Below are positions 8,000 to 16,816 of a DNA stretch of 46,358 nt, in pieces. This DNA is from an uncultured Kiritimatiellota bacterium. GTDB lineage: Bacteria; Verrucomicrobiota; Kiritimatiellia; RFP12; UBA1067. A program made the translations under genes and the position numbers. A model generated the notes under the pieces. It was not told the DNA's origin. It did not search any database and was given only the letters and a program-made list of their open reading frames with translations. Position 1 is the stretch's first letter. Each line of letters opens with the position of its first letter. The DNA is taken from positions 1-46,358 of the forward strand of contig CAKUCX010000022.1 of the NCBI GenBank assembly GCA_934643865.1. Reading direction: 5' to 3'.

Positions 8000-10900
8000 T
8001 CACATGGTTCCAGGTTTCCGGTCCTGTACGAGGTAGACGGCGTCTTCCGTCAGCCGCGCCGCTTCGCCCGCGAGGCGGTTGCCGAAATGGTCGTAGGCCG
8101 TGCAGTCCGCCGGCACGGGCCAGTCGCGCGCGTCCGCCGCGCGCTTCGCCCAGAGGACGGTCACCTCGCGGCCCGCGCGGTCGCGGAAGACGCCGCCGTT
8201 CACGCCTGCGGGCAGCTTCGGCACGCGCAGGAAGCGTCCGCCCTCCAGGAAATGCGCGAATGCGTTGCCGACGACGAAGCGCGCGTTCGCGTAGAGGCGG
8301 TGGCGGAAGAAGCCGAGGTTCGCCGTGATGCCGGCGATCTCCGGGCCCGCGCCCCAGATCTGGCCTTCGTGGAGCGGCGTCGAGCCGACGCACCCGCCCG
8401 CGAAGTCGAGCACGAAGCGCCGGGCCAGATTGCTCGCGCGCCAGTTCTGGGCGCGGTTCTCCATTTTCTCGGCGCCGTTGTCGCAGATGAAGTACAGCTC
8501 GTCCTCCAGGACGGGGCAGCCGGGCCGATACTTCTCCACGAGGCGCCGGACCTCGCCGAGCTGCGTCTCGGCCGTCTTGGGCGTGACGTCCGTCGGCCCG
8601 CTGTAGGGGTGGAAGCTCATCCAGTCGAGGTACCTGAAGCCGCCCTTCTCGCCCACGGCGCCGATGTAGCCGCCCAGGTCGCCGCCGAAGTCGCCCGTCG
8701 AGCAGATGCCCACGACGGTCGCCGCCGGGTCCTCGCGCTTCACCGTCTCGTAGGCGAGCTTCATGAGGCGCACGTAGTAGTCCACGTCCGCCACCTGGAG
8801 ATTCGGCTCGTTGACCGTCTCCCAGTAGCGGATGCGCCCGCGATAGCGGCGCACGGCGTCGCGCGCGAAGTCCGTCCAGTCCGCGTCGCGGAGCTCCAGG
8901 GCCTCCGTCCACGTCGGCATCCCGGTCTTCCGGGCGGGCCGCGCGTTGAGGCGCACGAACCAGTTCGTGAAGCTCCGGTCCTTCCAGGCGTCCTTCCACT
9001 TGAGGAAGGCCGTCCCGCCGAGGACGTACATCGGCTCCATCCCGTTCGCCCGCGCGTGGTCGACGACGAAGTCGAGCGGGGCCCAGTCGTACGCGCCCTT
9101 CTCGGGCTCCAGCTCCATCCAGTCGAGGTTGCCGTCCCAGAGGCGCAGCATCCGCGCGCCCGAGAGGCGCAGCAGCCGGTAGTAGTCCGCCGGCGCGTTC
9201 TCCCCGGTGTCGTACCACGCGCGCGTGTCCCACCACGGCCGGAGGCCGCCGAGGCCGCCGTTGAGGCCGACGAAGAGGCCCGCGCCCGGATGCGCGCCGA
9301 GCGCGTGGACGACGGCGTATTCGGCCGGCAACACGGGCCGCCCCTCCAGCGTCCCCGAAAGGGAGAAGCACCCGTAGCGCGGTGTCTCGAAGGCGACGCG
9401 CCGCTCGGACGTCTCGCCCGTCCGGTAGTCGTGGCGGACGAGCGCCGCCTGCCGGACGGGCGGATGCCGCCGCGTCTCCTCCGTGTCCGCCTGCGCGAAG
9501 ACCGTCTCGCGGAGGCGGTACGCGCCCTCCACGGCCGCCGCCGGCGCAAAGGGCGTCGCCGCGTCGCCGATCTCCAGCTGCTCGGCGTCGAGGCAGTAGA
9601 CGCCCGGCTGCGGGAAGACGAGGCGCGGCAGCGCGAACGGCTGCTCGTCCGGGACCACGAAGTACACCTCGTGGCGCGTCCAGACCTCCTTCAGGTCGAA
9701 CGTCCGCGCCGCGCCGCGCCACGGCAGGGGCTTGGGCGCGTGGAAGTTGAAGCTGCGCCCGCCCAGCTCGACGGAGGCCGTCCGCCCCGGCGCGTCGGCC
9801 CTGAGCCACACGGAGTAGACGACGTTCGTGCCGCACCGCAGGCGCGGCGCGTTCGAGAGGTAGACGGCGCGGCAGCCCGCCGCGCGCGTGTCGATGCGCA
9901 GGAACCGGCGCCCGTGGACGGCGTCGCCCTCGACGACCTGCGCCGTGCCGCGCGCGCCCGCCCGGCCGCACGGCACCTCGAACGCGACCTGGTGGCCGTC
10001 CTTCCCCATCTCGAAGCTCGCGTTGAAGAGCAGGTTCGTTCCGTCCTTCGGCTCAAGGAAGAGGGGGCTCGGCGGCGGCGGCGCGTCGCCCGAGAGCGGC
10101 GGCACGGCGGCGGCGCGCGTCCCCATCTCCGGCACGCGCGTCTTCAGGACGCCGAGGAAGCGCGCCTTGAACGCCTCGACGTCGAGGGCCGTCGCCGTCT
10201 TCCAGACCCACGTCGCATCCCCCTTCGCGGCCGTGCGCGTCGTCACGGCGCGGTCGGCGACGTCGACGCGGACGGCGGAGGGGGCGAACGAGAAGACCTC
10301 CGGGTGGAAGATCGCCACGGCGGCCGCCGGGTCGTGGAAGAAGAGGTTGAGGGGGCGCGCGAACCACTGCTCGGCGTAGTGGCCGCCGACAAACGCGAGG
10401 TCGGGCGACTGCGCGAGGAAGGCCCGCCCCGCGTCCGGCGGCAGGTTCCACGGCGACGTCGTCTCCGCGCCGATGAGGACCAGCTCCTTCGGCGGCGCGC
10501 GGTATCCGCCCTCCAGGACGGCCGCCGTCGCGAAGACGTCCACGGAGGCGTTCCACTCGCCGCGCCCCGGGCGGAAGTCGCCGCCCATGACGACGAGGCG
10601 CTTCAGGAGCGAGGGGACCTCCGGGTCGAGCGCGAAGAGCGTCGCGACGTTCGAGAGCGGGCCGGTGGCGCACAGCGTGACCTCGCCCGGGTTCGCCCGG
10701 ACCGCCGCGCGCAGGAACGCGACGGCCGAGCGGTCGTTCGCGACGGCGTCGTGCGGCCAGCGGGCGAGCGCCTCGCGCCACCCCTTCTCCCAGGGCGACG
10801 GCGCGCGGGCGGCGTCCCCTGCGGGGCCGCGCCCCCGGTGGATCGGCAGCGAACAGCCCGCGTGGACGGGGACGTCGCCGCGCCCGAGCGAGCGGCACAG

Positions 10901-11110
10901 CGCGGAGGCGACGCGCGCGGAGACGTCCGGTCGGTCGCCGACCGTCGTCACGCCGAGGAGGTCGCAGCGCGGCTCCCGCAACAGGTAGACGAGCGCGAGC
11001 CCGTCGTCCGGGTCGCCGCCGATGTCCGTGTCGAACAGCACCTTCTCGCGCCCGAAGCCCGCCGCCGCGAGCGCGAGCGGGAGGGCCAGGGCCAGTTTCC
11101 GGATCTTCAT
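8000..11110 (-). CDS. Fusion: nucleoside hydrolase (IUNH) + carbohydrate-binding-like domain + clan-A glycoside hydrolase (GH39-like)
   Basis: A 1036-aa protein with a signal peptide (MKIRKLALALPLALAAAGFG). Residues 23-320 are an IUNH-type nucleoside hydrolase: DTDIGGDPDD at 27-36 is the calcium/ribose site, VVMGGDF, EWNASVDVFATAAVL and HDPAAAVAI (His259) are the other expected motifs, all intact. Residues about 357-515 open NLLFNASFE and resemble a jelly-roll carbohydrate-binding module. Residues about 600-1030 are a TIM barrel with the acid/base Glu768 in WETVNEPN and a probable nucleophile Glu869 or Glu871 in VLEDELYF, closest to GH39 and related clan-A families. The two catalytic halves appear complete, so it may act on two bonds of one substrate. 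Family assignment of the second half is by motif only. It lies between the surface protein and GH3 genes in the operon. Confidence 0.82.
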   Translation of the reverse strand: MKIRKLALALPLALAAAGFGREKVLFDTDIGGDPDDGLALVYLLREPRCDLLGVTTVGDRPDVSARVASALCRSLGRGDVPVHAGCSLPIHRGRGPAGDAARAPSPWEKGWREALARWPHDAVANDRSAVAFLRAAVRANPGEVTLCATGPLSNVATLFALDPEVPSLLKRLVVMGGDFRPGRGEWNASVDVFATAAVLEGGYRAPPKELVLIGAETTSPWNLPPDAGRAFLAQSPDLAFVGGHYAEQWFARPLNLFFHDPAAAVAIFHPEVFSFAPSAVRVDVADRAVTTRTAAKGDATWVWKTATALDVEAFKARFLGVLKTRVPEMGTRAAAVPPLSGDAPPPPSPLFLEPKDGTNLLFNASFEMGKDGHQVAFEVPCGRAGARGTAQVVEGDAVHGRRFLRIDTRAAGCRAVYLSNAPRLRCGTNVVYSVWLRADAPGRTASVELGGRSFNFHAPKPLPWRGAARTFDLKEVWTRHEVYFVVPDEQPFALPRLVFPQPGVYCLDAEQLEIGDAATPFAPAAAVEGAYRLRETVFAQADTEETRRHPPVRQAALVRHDYRTGETSERRVAFETPRYGCFSLSGTLEGRPVLPAEYAVVHALGAHPGAGLFVGLNGGLGGLRPWWDTRAWYDTGENAPADYYRLLRLSGARMLRLWDGNLDWMELEPEKGAYDWAPLDFVVDHARANGMEPMYVLGGTAFLKWKDAWKDRSFTNWFVRLNARPARKTGMPTWTEALELRDADWTDFARDAVRRYRGRIRYWETVNEPNLQVADVDYYVRLMKLAYETVKREDPAATVVGICSTGDFGGDLGGYIGAVGEKGGFRYLDWMSFHPYSGPTDVTPKTAETQLGEVRRLVEKYRPGCPVLEDELYFICDNGAEKMENRAQNWRASNLARRFVLDFAGGCVGSTPLHEGQIWGAGPEIAGITANLGFFRHRLYANARFVVGNAFAHFLEGGRFLRVPKLPAGVNGGVFRDRAGREVTVLWAKRAADARDWPVPADCTAYDHFGNRLAGEAARLTEDAVYLVQDRKPGTM

Positions 11111-11138
11111 CGCGTTCCTCTCCTTTCCGATGCCCGTC

Positions 11139-14100
11139 TCACCGCAGGATGACCGCCGTCCCGCGCGGGCGGACGAAGAGCGCGCCCGGCCCCGCGAGGA
11201 AGCCCGGGCAGTTCGCCGCGTCCAGGACGCCCAGGCGGCTGCGCCCGTCCAGGCAGACGCGCGCCACCTCGTTCGTGCCGGGGAAGGCGAGCTCCAGCTG
11301 CGCGCCCGCCGCGATCTCGACCTCGGTCGCGGCGGGGATCGGCGCGGCCTTCGCCGGCGACGGCGCGCGCGTGAGCGACGCCCCGTCGATGAAGTTGTAC
11401 AGCTGCCACAGCGCCCCCTCCGGGATCCCCTCCGGGTTCACGCTCGTGAACGAGAGCGTGTACGCGCCCGCCGCCGGCAGGCGGAAGTCGTAGGCGCGCG
11501 CGACGAAGTTCGAGCGGTTCATGTCGTCCACCGTCGCGGTGAAGTTCGTGACGGGTGCCCCGCCGTCCAGCCGGAGGACGGCGACCTCCAGCGCGAGGCC
11601 ACCGCCTTCGGAGTACCTGTCGAAGTAGTCCGCGCGGCGGCAGGCCGCGAAGCGCAGGCGATAGACGCCCGCCGCCGCAGCCGTGAACGTCTGCTCCAGA
11701 TGGCAGCCCGCGGCGACGGCCGCGTAGCCGTCCCCCTCCCAGCGCTCCTTCACGTAGTCCGGGATCTCGTCGTAGCGCCGCTGGCCATCTTCGCCCCACG
11801 CCGTCCAGACCGGCGTCGCGCGGTCCTCCATCCAGTAGTTCCAGTCGGCGAAGGTGTGCTTGTTCGCGTCGTTCGTCCTGCGCCGCTCGAAGCCGCCGTC
11901 AGCGAGAAGCTCGCGCAGGTCGTCCGCCGCCGCTTCGCAAAGCTCCAGGTCGTCGACCGTCAGCTGGCCCAGCGCCTTCGGGCTGAAGGCGAGCTCCAGC
12001 GTGACGGGTGTCTTGCCGTCCGCCGTGAACGCCTGCGGCCAGACGCGCGCCGCCGGGAGCGCAAGGCAGTCGAACGCCGTGAGCGTCCCCAGCGAGACCG
12101 TCACGCCGCCGACCGTCACACGCGCCTCCAGGACGTCCGAGGCGCCGTCCTCCAGGTAGTAGGCGGCGCAGACGGCCTTCAGCTTCCACGTGCCCTTTTC
12201 GGGCGTGAACGTCGTACGGGCCACGCCGCTCGTCAGGAACGCGAGCGACGCGCCACCGCCGTCGGGCAGACGCCGAAGTTGGAAGAGCGGATTGGCGCCG
12301 CTGCCGTCCTTGAGGTTGTCCCGGCCGTCCGGGGCGTGGACGTCCTTGACGCGCAGCATGTTGTCTCCGAGGCGCCCGACGGCCGGATAGCTCCGTGCCC
12401 AGCCGTCGGGCGAGTCGAACGCCCAGCCGTCGCAGGCGTTTGCGGCCGAGAATGCGTTCTCGTTCTCCCACGCCCCGCGCTCGAAGTCCCCGTTCGGGAC
12501 GAGCCGCCGGCGCAAGGCTCCCGCCGGGCGGTGGACGAGGCGGACGTCATCGAGGCCCGACACGATGGGCCACGCGGGATTCGTCGCGATGACGAGGCGG
12601 TACGTGCCCGCGCGGGGGACGTCGCAGGTGCCCTTCACCGGCGTGTAGTAGCCGTTCGCCATCGCGAGGACGCTGCCGAAGCTGTTGGTGACGACGGTGC
12701 CGTCCTCCGCCGACTCGTCGAGAAGGAGGAGGTCGAAGACCTGACGATACAGCGACGCCTGCCCCGTCGTCCAGAGCGTCAGCTCGTAGCGCCCGGCAAA
12801 CGGCAGCTCGACCTGCTGGCTCACCTCGGCGCCCTGGCGGAGCGCCATGAAGGCCATGCCTTCCGGCGGCCGCCCGCAAAACACGCCCGAGCGCTCGCGC
12901 GTCGTGTCCGCCCGCATCCACGTGACCTGGCTGCGGGCAACCACCCGCCAGCCGGGAAGCGAAGCCTCGTCCGTCCCGTTGTCGCAGAACCACGCGCCGT
13001 CCATGGCATCCACCGGCGGCGTCTCGAAGCCCGCGTTCACGAGCGGGACCGCCACGGGCGGCACCGGCGCCCAGTCGGCAGCGGCGGCATCGCCGCCGGT
13101 GACGCGCAGGCGGCCGCGCGCGACGCGCAGCCTGGCGACGTCGGGCGCGATGGCCGCCACCTCGGCGTCCTCCGCGCCGTCCTTGACGAACGTGCCCGCG
13201 TTGGCCGCCGCGACGGTCGCGACGTTGTCCGCGCACGTCGGCGTCTTCTCCACCGTCACGCACCGGCCGCCCTCGGCCCGCAAGGGGGCGAGCGCGCGCG
13301 TGCGGAGCGTCCCCTCGCGCAGAGCGATGGCGAGGCCGCTCCGCGCCCACCCCGACGCGGGATGGTCCACCAGCGTGCCCGCGCCCGTCTTCATGAGCGT
13401 GCCGGCACCAGCGGCGCCGGCCGGCAGAAACGCCGTCTCCCCGGCATCCACGGAGACGATGGTCTGCGCCGCCTCCGCCACCTCGATCGTCGGGCGCGAC
13501 GGCGACCAGACGCCCCACTTCCGCATGAGGTACGCCTCCAGTTCGACGCGCTCCGCCTCCGTCAGGCGCTGCGTGAAGAGGAGGACTTCGCCGACCGCGT
13601 CGCCGCCGCTGCGATGGGGAGGCTGGGTACTGGTCAGGCACTCGCGGAAGAGCGCGTCGATGCATTCAGCCTTCGCGAGGCGGTTGAAGCCCGCGACCTC
13701 CCAGGCACCCGCGCGCGGCACGGTCGTCTGCCCCGAGCAGATCGTCCCGTTGCAGGAGAAGCGCGTGTCGGGCACGCCCGATCCGCTCGAGTAGTAGGCG
13801 ACGCCCGCCCTGTTCGTGTCGTTCTCGTTCCAGTTCACGGGGAAGTAGGGCGCCTCGCCGCCCATCGCAAGCGCGGACGACCACGCGACGGACGTGCCCG
13901 CGAGGACGCCGACGTTCTTGCGCACGCCGTGGACGACGTAGTAGTGGAGCACGTCGCTCGCCGCATGCTGCTCGCCGTTCGTGTCCATGAAGCGAAGCGC
14001 GATCCCCGACCCGTAGCCACCGAAGGAGACGCTCGGCTGGCCATCGAACGCATCCCGGACGGGCGCGCCGCCTCGGTTGAAGTCGTCGATCGGCAGGCCG

Positions 14101-14576
14101 TACATATAGTGCGGCGCGGCGCGGTCCGTCTCGCGCACGTCGTACCAGGCCGTCACGCGGCCCGCGTCGTCCGCGACGATCTGCGCCTCGTCCGTGCGCG
14201 CCGAAAGCCATAGCGCCGCGCGTGCGCGCAGCCACGCCGGTTCCGGGACGTCCGGCGGCGTGCCGCCCTCCACGACGTCGACCCGCCCCGCGCAGACGAC
14301 GATCTTCGAGGAGGCGGACGGCATGAGCGTGTTGAGCGGAATCCGCCACGTGCCCGCGCCCGTCTTGTAGACGACGCCGTCGCCGATGGCGAGGAGGCCC
14401 GTGCGCGTCACCGTCTCGCCCGCCGGGACGTCCTGCGTGAAGGCGTTCCCACCGCCGAGGAAGACGGGGGCGTCGGCCGCGCCGGCCATACACGCGCCGC
14501 CGGCCAGGGCCACGGCGAAAAGGGCCTTCCGGGCGGCCCGCATGCCCCTCCCCGTCGTCAATTCCTGAGTGTTCAT
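11139..14576 (-). CDS. Large secreted protein with LamG-like, autotransporter-like and three NGxFE (DUF642/CBM-like) modules
   Basis: A 1145-aa protein, start ATG 14576 with GGAAAGGAA upstream. The signal peptide contains LFAVALAGGACMAGAA. The N-terminal region holds a concanavalin-like lectin fold ending LEAYLMRKWGVW (about residue 360), then short beta-strand repeats of the type GAGTLMKTGAGTLV. Three jelly-roll modules begin near residues 515 (VPLVNAGFE), 695 (LVPNGDFE) and 894 (LLADGGFE). The protein ends GTAVILR, matching the end GLAVIVR of the other large surface protein at 21373. No catalytic motif was recognised; a role in binding the glycan or the cell surface is inferred from domains and from its place between GH43 and the nucleoside hydrolase/glycosidase fusion. 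Confidence 0.75.
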   Translation of the reverse strand: MNTQELTTGRGMRAARKALFAVALAGGACMAGAADAPVFLGGGNAFTQDVPAGETVTRTGLLAIGDGVVYKTGAGTWRIPLNTLMPSASSKIVVCAGRVDVVEGGTPPDVPEPAWLRARAALWLSARTDEAQIVADDAGRVTAWYDVRETDRAAPHYMYGLPIDDFNRGGAPVRDAFDGQPSVSFGGYGSGIALRFMDTNGEQHAASDVLHYYVVHGVRKNVGVLAGTSVAWSSALAMGGEAPYFPVNWNENDTNRAGVAYYSSGSGVPDTRFSCNGTICSGQTTVPRAGAWEVAGFNRLAKAECIDALFRECLTSTQPPHRSGGDAVGEVLLFTQRLTEAERVELEAYLMRKWGVWSPSRPTIEVAEAAQTIVSVDAGETAFLPAGAAGAGTLMKTGAGTLVDHPASGWARSGLAIALREGTLRTRALAPLRAEGGRCVTVEKTPTCADNVATVAAANAGTFVKDGAEDAEVAAIAPDVARLRVARGRLRVTGGDAAAADWAPVPPVAVPLVNAGFETPPVDAMDGAWFCDNGTDEASLPGWRVVARSQVTWMRADTTRERSGVFCGRPPEGMAFMALRQGAEVSQQVELPFAGRYELTLWTTGQASLYRQVFDLLLLDESAEDGTVVTNSFGSVLAMANGYYTPVKGTCDVPRAGTYRLVIATNPAWPIVSGLDDVRLVHRPAGALRRRLVPNGDFERGAWENENAFSAANACDGWAFDSPDGWARSYPAVGRLGDNMLRVKDVHAPDGRDNLKDGSGANPLFQLRRLPDGGGASLAFLTSGVARTTFTPEKGTWKLKAVCAAYYLEDGASDVLEARVTVGGVTVSLGTLTAFDCLALPAARVWPQAFTADGKTPVTLELAFSPKALGQLTVDDLELCEAAADDLRELLADGGFERRRTNDANKHTFADWNYWMEDRATPVWTAWGEDGQRRYDEIPDYVKERWEGDGYAAVAAGCHLEQTFTAAAAGVYRLRFAACRRADYFDRYSEGGGLALEVAVLRLDGGAPVTNFTATVDDMNRSNFVARAYDFRLPAAGAYTLSFTSVNPEGIPEGALWQLYNFIDGASLTRAPSPAKAAPIPAATEVEIAAGAQLELAFPGTNEVARVCLDGRSRLGVLDAANCPGFLAGPGALFVRPRGTAVILR

Positions 14577-14629
14577 CTCAGCGTTCCTTTCCGTTCTGCC
14601 GTCTGGCGTCATACCGCATGGCCGCCGCC

Positions 14630-16063
14630 TTATTCGGCGGGCCAGTTCCGCTCGCGCACCGTTCCGATGCCGGGCCCGTTGAAGTAGAGGCCCACGCGGC
14701 GCAGACTCTCGAAGTCGACCGTCTTATCGATCGCCTTGAGCGCCTTGGCCGAGGGGCCGTAGAAGAAGCGGATCGTGCCGTGGTCGAAGACGAGGCGCAG
14801 GACGGCCGTCTTCTCGGCGTAGGGGATCTTCGCAAGCGTCCCCTTCCGCTCGCCGCAACGCCAGACGAGTTCGATCGCGTCGGCCGTCTTCAGGAGCATG
14901 CAGTACGCGCGGCTCGAATTCGCGAAGACGACGCCTTCGCGCGCGATGTCCGGCGCGCTCGCCACCTCCAGCGTCTCGGCATCCACGAGCGAGGTGAGGC
15001 GGCGCAGGCGGCAGTTCTCGGCCGGCGTGCGGTAGTACGTCTTCGGTTCGACGTAGGCGCCCGCGAGGAGGTTCTCGTCGTCGAAGCGCAGGTTCTCCCC
15101 GTCGAAGGACGCGCGGCAGAGGAACGTCTCGCGCCCGAAGGGGTAGTCCGGCTTGCCGACCTCGCCGCGCACGCCGAGGAAGACGGCGTAGAGGTCGCCC
15201 TCCGGCGTCTCGACGAGATCGGCGTGCCCCTTGTTGCGCACGGTGGCGCGCTCGCCCTGCCCGCGCGCGGTGATGACCGGGTTGTGTGCGCAGGCGCGGT
15301 AGGGCCCCCAGACGCCGTCGGAGACGAACGCCGCCGTGCAGTGGCCGCGCTCCGTGCCGCCCTCCGCCAGGATGAGGAGGTACCGGCCCTTCATCTTGTA
15401 GAGGTGGGGCGCCTCGACCGCGACGGACGTCTCCGTCAGCCCCTTCGCGATCTGGCGGAACGGGCCCTTCGTCTGGCCGGTCGCGAGATCGAACTCCGCC
15501 ATGTTGATGCCCACGGTGATGAGGTAGACCTTGCCGTCGTCGTCGAAGAAGAGCGACGGGTCGTAGCCGCCGTCGATCCACATCGGCGCCGACCACGGGC
15601 CGGCGGGGTCCTTCGCCGTCACGATGAAGTTGTGGTGCCCCGGGCGGCGCGGCCCGGCATCGAGAAGCGTGCAGACGATGTAGAACGTGCCGTCGTGCCA
15701 GCGGATCGTCGGCGCCCAGAGGCCGAAGTTGTCGGTGAGGCCCCATTCGCAGTAGGGGGAGGCGGGGAGGCGCCCCCAGTCGTGCCCGCTTGCGGCATGG
15801 CCGACGCGCGTCCAGTCGCGCAGGTTCTCGCTGCGGTAGACCGGGAGGCCCGGAAACCACTTGTTCGAGGACGTGACCAGGTAGTATGCGTTCCCGGCGC
15901 GGCAGATCGACGGGTCCGGGTGGTTGCCGGGCAGCGCGGCCGGCGGCACCGGCGCGCCCCGCCCCGTCCACGCGCACGCCGCGCAGGCGAGCGCCGCGCA
16001 CCGCAGCAGGGCGCCCGCCGCGCCGGCGCGCGGCGGAAGGCGCCTCTTCTCCGCCCCCCTCAT
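14630..16063 (-). CDS. Glycoside hydrolase family 43 (arabinosidase/xylosidase type)
   Basis: A 477-aa protein with an N-terminal export signal (hydrophobic ALLRCAALACAACAW). The five-bladed propeller shows the three GH43 acids: base Asp50 in GNHPDPSI, pKa modulator Asp168 in GGYDPSLFF and acid Glu217 in VAVEAPHLYK, plus a late GHADLVETPEGD motif. A C-terminal beta-sandwich of about 130 residues follows. Such enzymes cleave terminal arabinose or xylose from plant or host glycans. The start overlaps the rpiB stop by ATGA (16063-16060), so translation is probably coupled. Confidence 0.9.
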   Translation of the reverse strand: MRGAEKRRLPPRAGAAGALLRCAALACAACAWTGRGAPVPPAALPGNHPDPSICRAGNAYYLVTSSNKWFPGLPVYRSENLRDWTRVGHAASGHDWGRLPASPYCEWGLTDNFGLWAPTIRWHDGTFYIVCTLLDAGPRRPGHHNFIVTAKDPAGPWSAPMWIDGGYDPSLFFDDDGKVYLITVGINMAEFDLATGQTKGPFRQIAKGLTETSVAVEAPHLYKMKGRYLLILAEGGTERGHCTAAFVSDGVWGPYRACAHNPVITARGQGERATVRNKGHADLVETPEGDLYAVFLGVRGEVGKPDYPFGRETFLCRASFDGENLRFDDENLLAGAYVEPKTYYRTPAENCRLRRLTSLVDAETLEVASAPDIAREGVVFANSSRAYCMLLKTADAIELVWRCGERKGTLAKIPYAEKTAVLRLVFDHGTIRFFYGPSAKALKAIDKTVDFESLRRVGLYFNGPGIGTVRERNWPAE

Positions 16064-16704
16064 CTTCCGGCCTCCTCTTCAGCCGCACGGGCGTCCGCCC
16101 CCCGCCGGCACATGAGCGGGGCGGACGGGAGGCCTTCGGGGCGGTCGTGGAGCGCGCACGGGCAGTCGCCGAGATGCTTCACCCTGAAGCCGTTCGCCTT
16201 GTATTCCTCGTAGTCGAAGGCGTTGAGTTCGTCGATCGCGATCCGATGGAACCTGTCGAAGCCGGGCCACCACTCCCAGCCGCTGCCGAAGTCGTTGTAG
16301 AGGAAGGCGTCCGCGCACTGCTTGCCGATTTCGGGCGTCACGTAGAAGGCGCCCATCGCGAGGACGTTCACGCCGTTGCCCGTGATCGCGCGGAAGGCGG
16401 CGGGGACGGACTCGACGACGCCCGCATGGACGCCCGGGCACTTCGACGCGGCGATGTGGATGCCCATGCCCGTGCCGCAGAAGACGAGCGCGCGCTCGAA
16501 CGCCCGCTCGGAGATCATCGCGCCGACCCGGAGGCCGATGCGGTGAAACATGAGCTCGGTGTCGTCCGGGTCGGAGCCGGCCTGTACGCCGATGTCCGTC
16601 ACCGTCCAGCCCTTCTTCTCAAGATACACCCTGATCGCCTCCTTCAGCGGGAATCCCGCGAAGTCCGCCGCCATCAGAACCTGCTTGTCCTTGACCGTTT
16701 TCAT
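16060..16704 (-). CDS. rpiB: RpiB/LacAB-family sugar-phosphate isomerase
   Basis: A 214-aa protein, longer than the ~150-aa RpiB core because of a C-terminal extension of about 60 residues. It opens QVLMAADFAGFPLKEAI (the family usually has SDHAG, so His is Phe) and has the catalytic cysteine Cys76 in VFCGTGMGIHIAASK, followed by GNGVNVLAMGAF. RpiB interconverts ribose-5-phosphate and ribulose-5-phosphate; relatives act on allose-, galactose- or other sugar phosphates. A strong AAGGAGG lies 7 bases before the ATG. It is the first gene of the carbohydrate operon and the only one without a signal peptide, so it probably handles the sugar after uptake and phosphorylation. Confidence 0.88.
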   Translation of the reverse strand: MKTVKDKQVLMAADFAGFPLKEAIRVYLEKKGWTVTDIGVQAGSDPDDTELMFHRIGLRVGAMISERAFERALVFCGTGMGIHIAASKCPGVHAGVVESVPAAFRAITGNGVNVLAMGAFYVTPEIGKQCADAFLYNDFGSGWEWWPGFDRFHRIAIDELNAFDYEEYKANGFRVKHLGDCPCALHDRPEGLPSAPLMCRRGADARAAEEEAGR

Positions 16705-16734
16705 TGAACCTCCTTGTTCGCTTGAAACACGGCC

Positions 16735-16763
16735 AGTCTACTAAACGGGGAATTTCCCCGCAA
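16735..16763 (-). promoter_or_regulatory. Promoter of the rpiB carbohydrate operon
   Basis: The -35 TTGCGG (16758-16763) is 17 bases from the -10 TAGACT (16735-16740), 30 bases upstream of the rpiB ATG. The spacer holds the inverted repeat CGGGGAA-N-TTCCCCG (16746-16760), so RNA polymerase and a repressor could not bind together. Confidence 0.65.
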
Positions 16764-16764
16764 T

Positions 16765-16780
16765 ACCTGTCTAGACAGGT
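16765..16780. promoter_or_regulatory. Perfect 16-bp palindrome, likely operator
   Basis: ACCTGTCTAGACAGGT is a perfect palindrome directly upstream of the -35 box of the rpiB promoter. Its GTCTAGAC core resembles operators of GntR/HutC-type regulators (for example the DasR sites of the form ACTGGTCTAGACCA). No regulator gene for it is in the window. Confidence 0.6.
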
Positions 16781-16816
16781 TTTTGCCCTGCCGGACGGAC
16801 GGGCGCGCCGCCCCGC

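Noticed and set aside
757..11152. Very long plus-strand open frames (hundreds to over 1000 codons) opposite ligA, GH3 and the fusion gene
   Set aside because: They are antisense shadows caused by high GC: highly charged Arg/Glu/Ala-rich translations without motifs, while the minus strand encodes complete families.
16746..16780. Possible intrinsic terminator of metXW formed by the palindromes
   Set aside because: On the minus strand neither hairpin is followed by a proper T run, and both fit a promoter/operator layout better.
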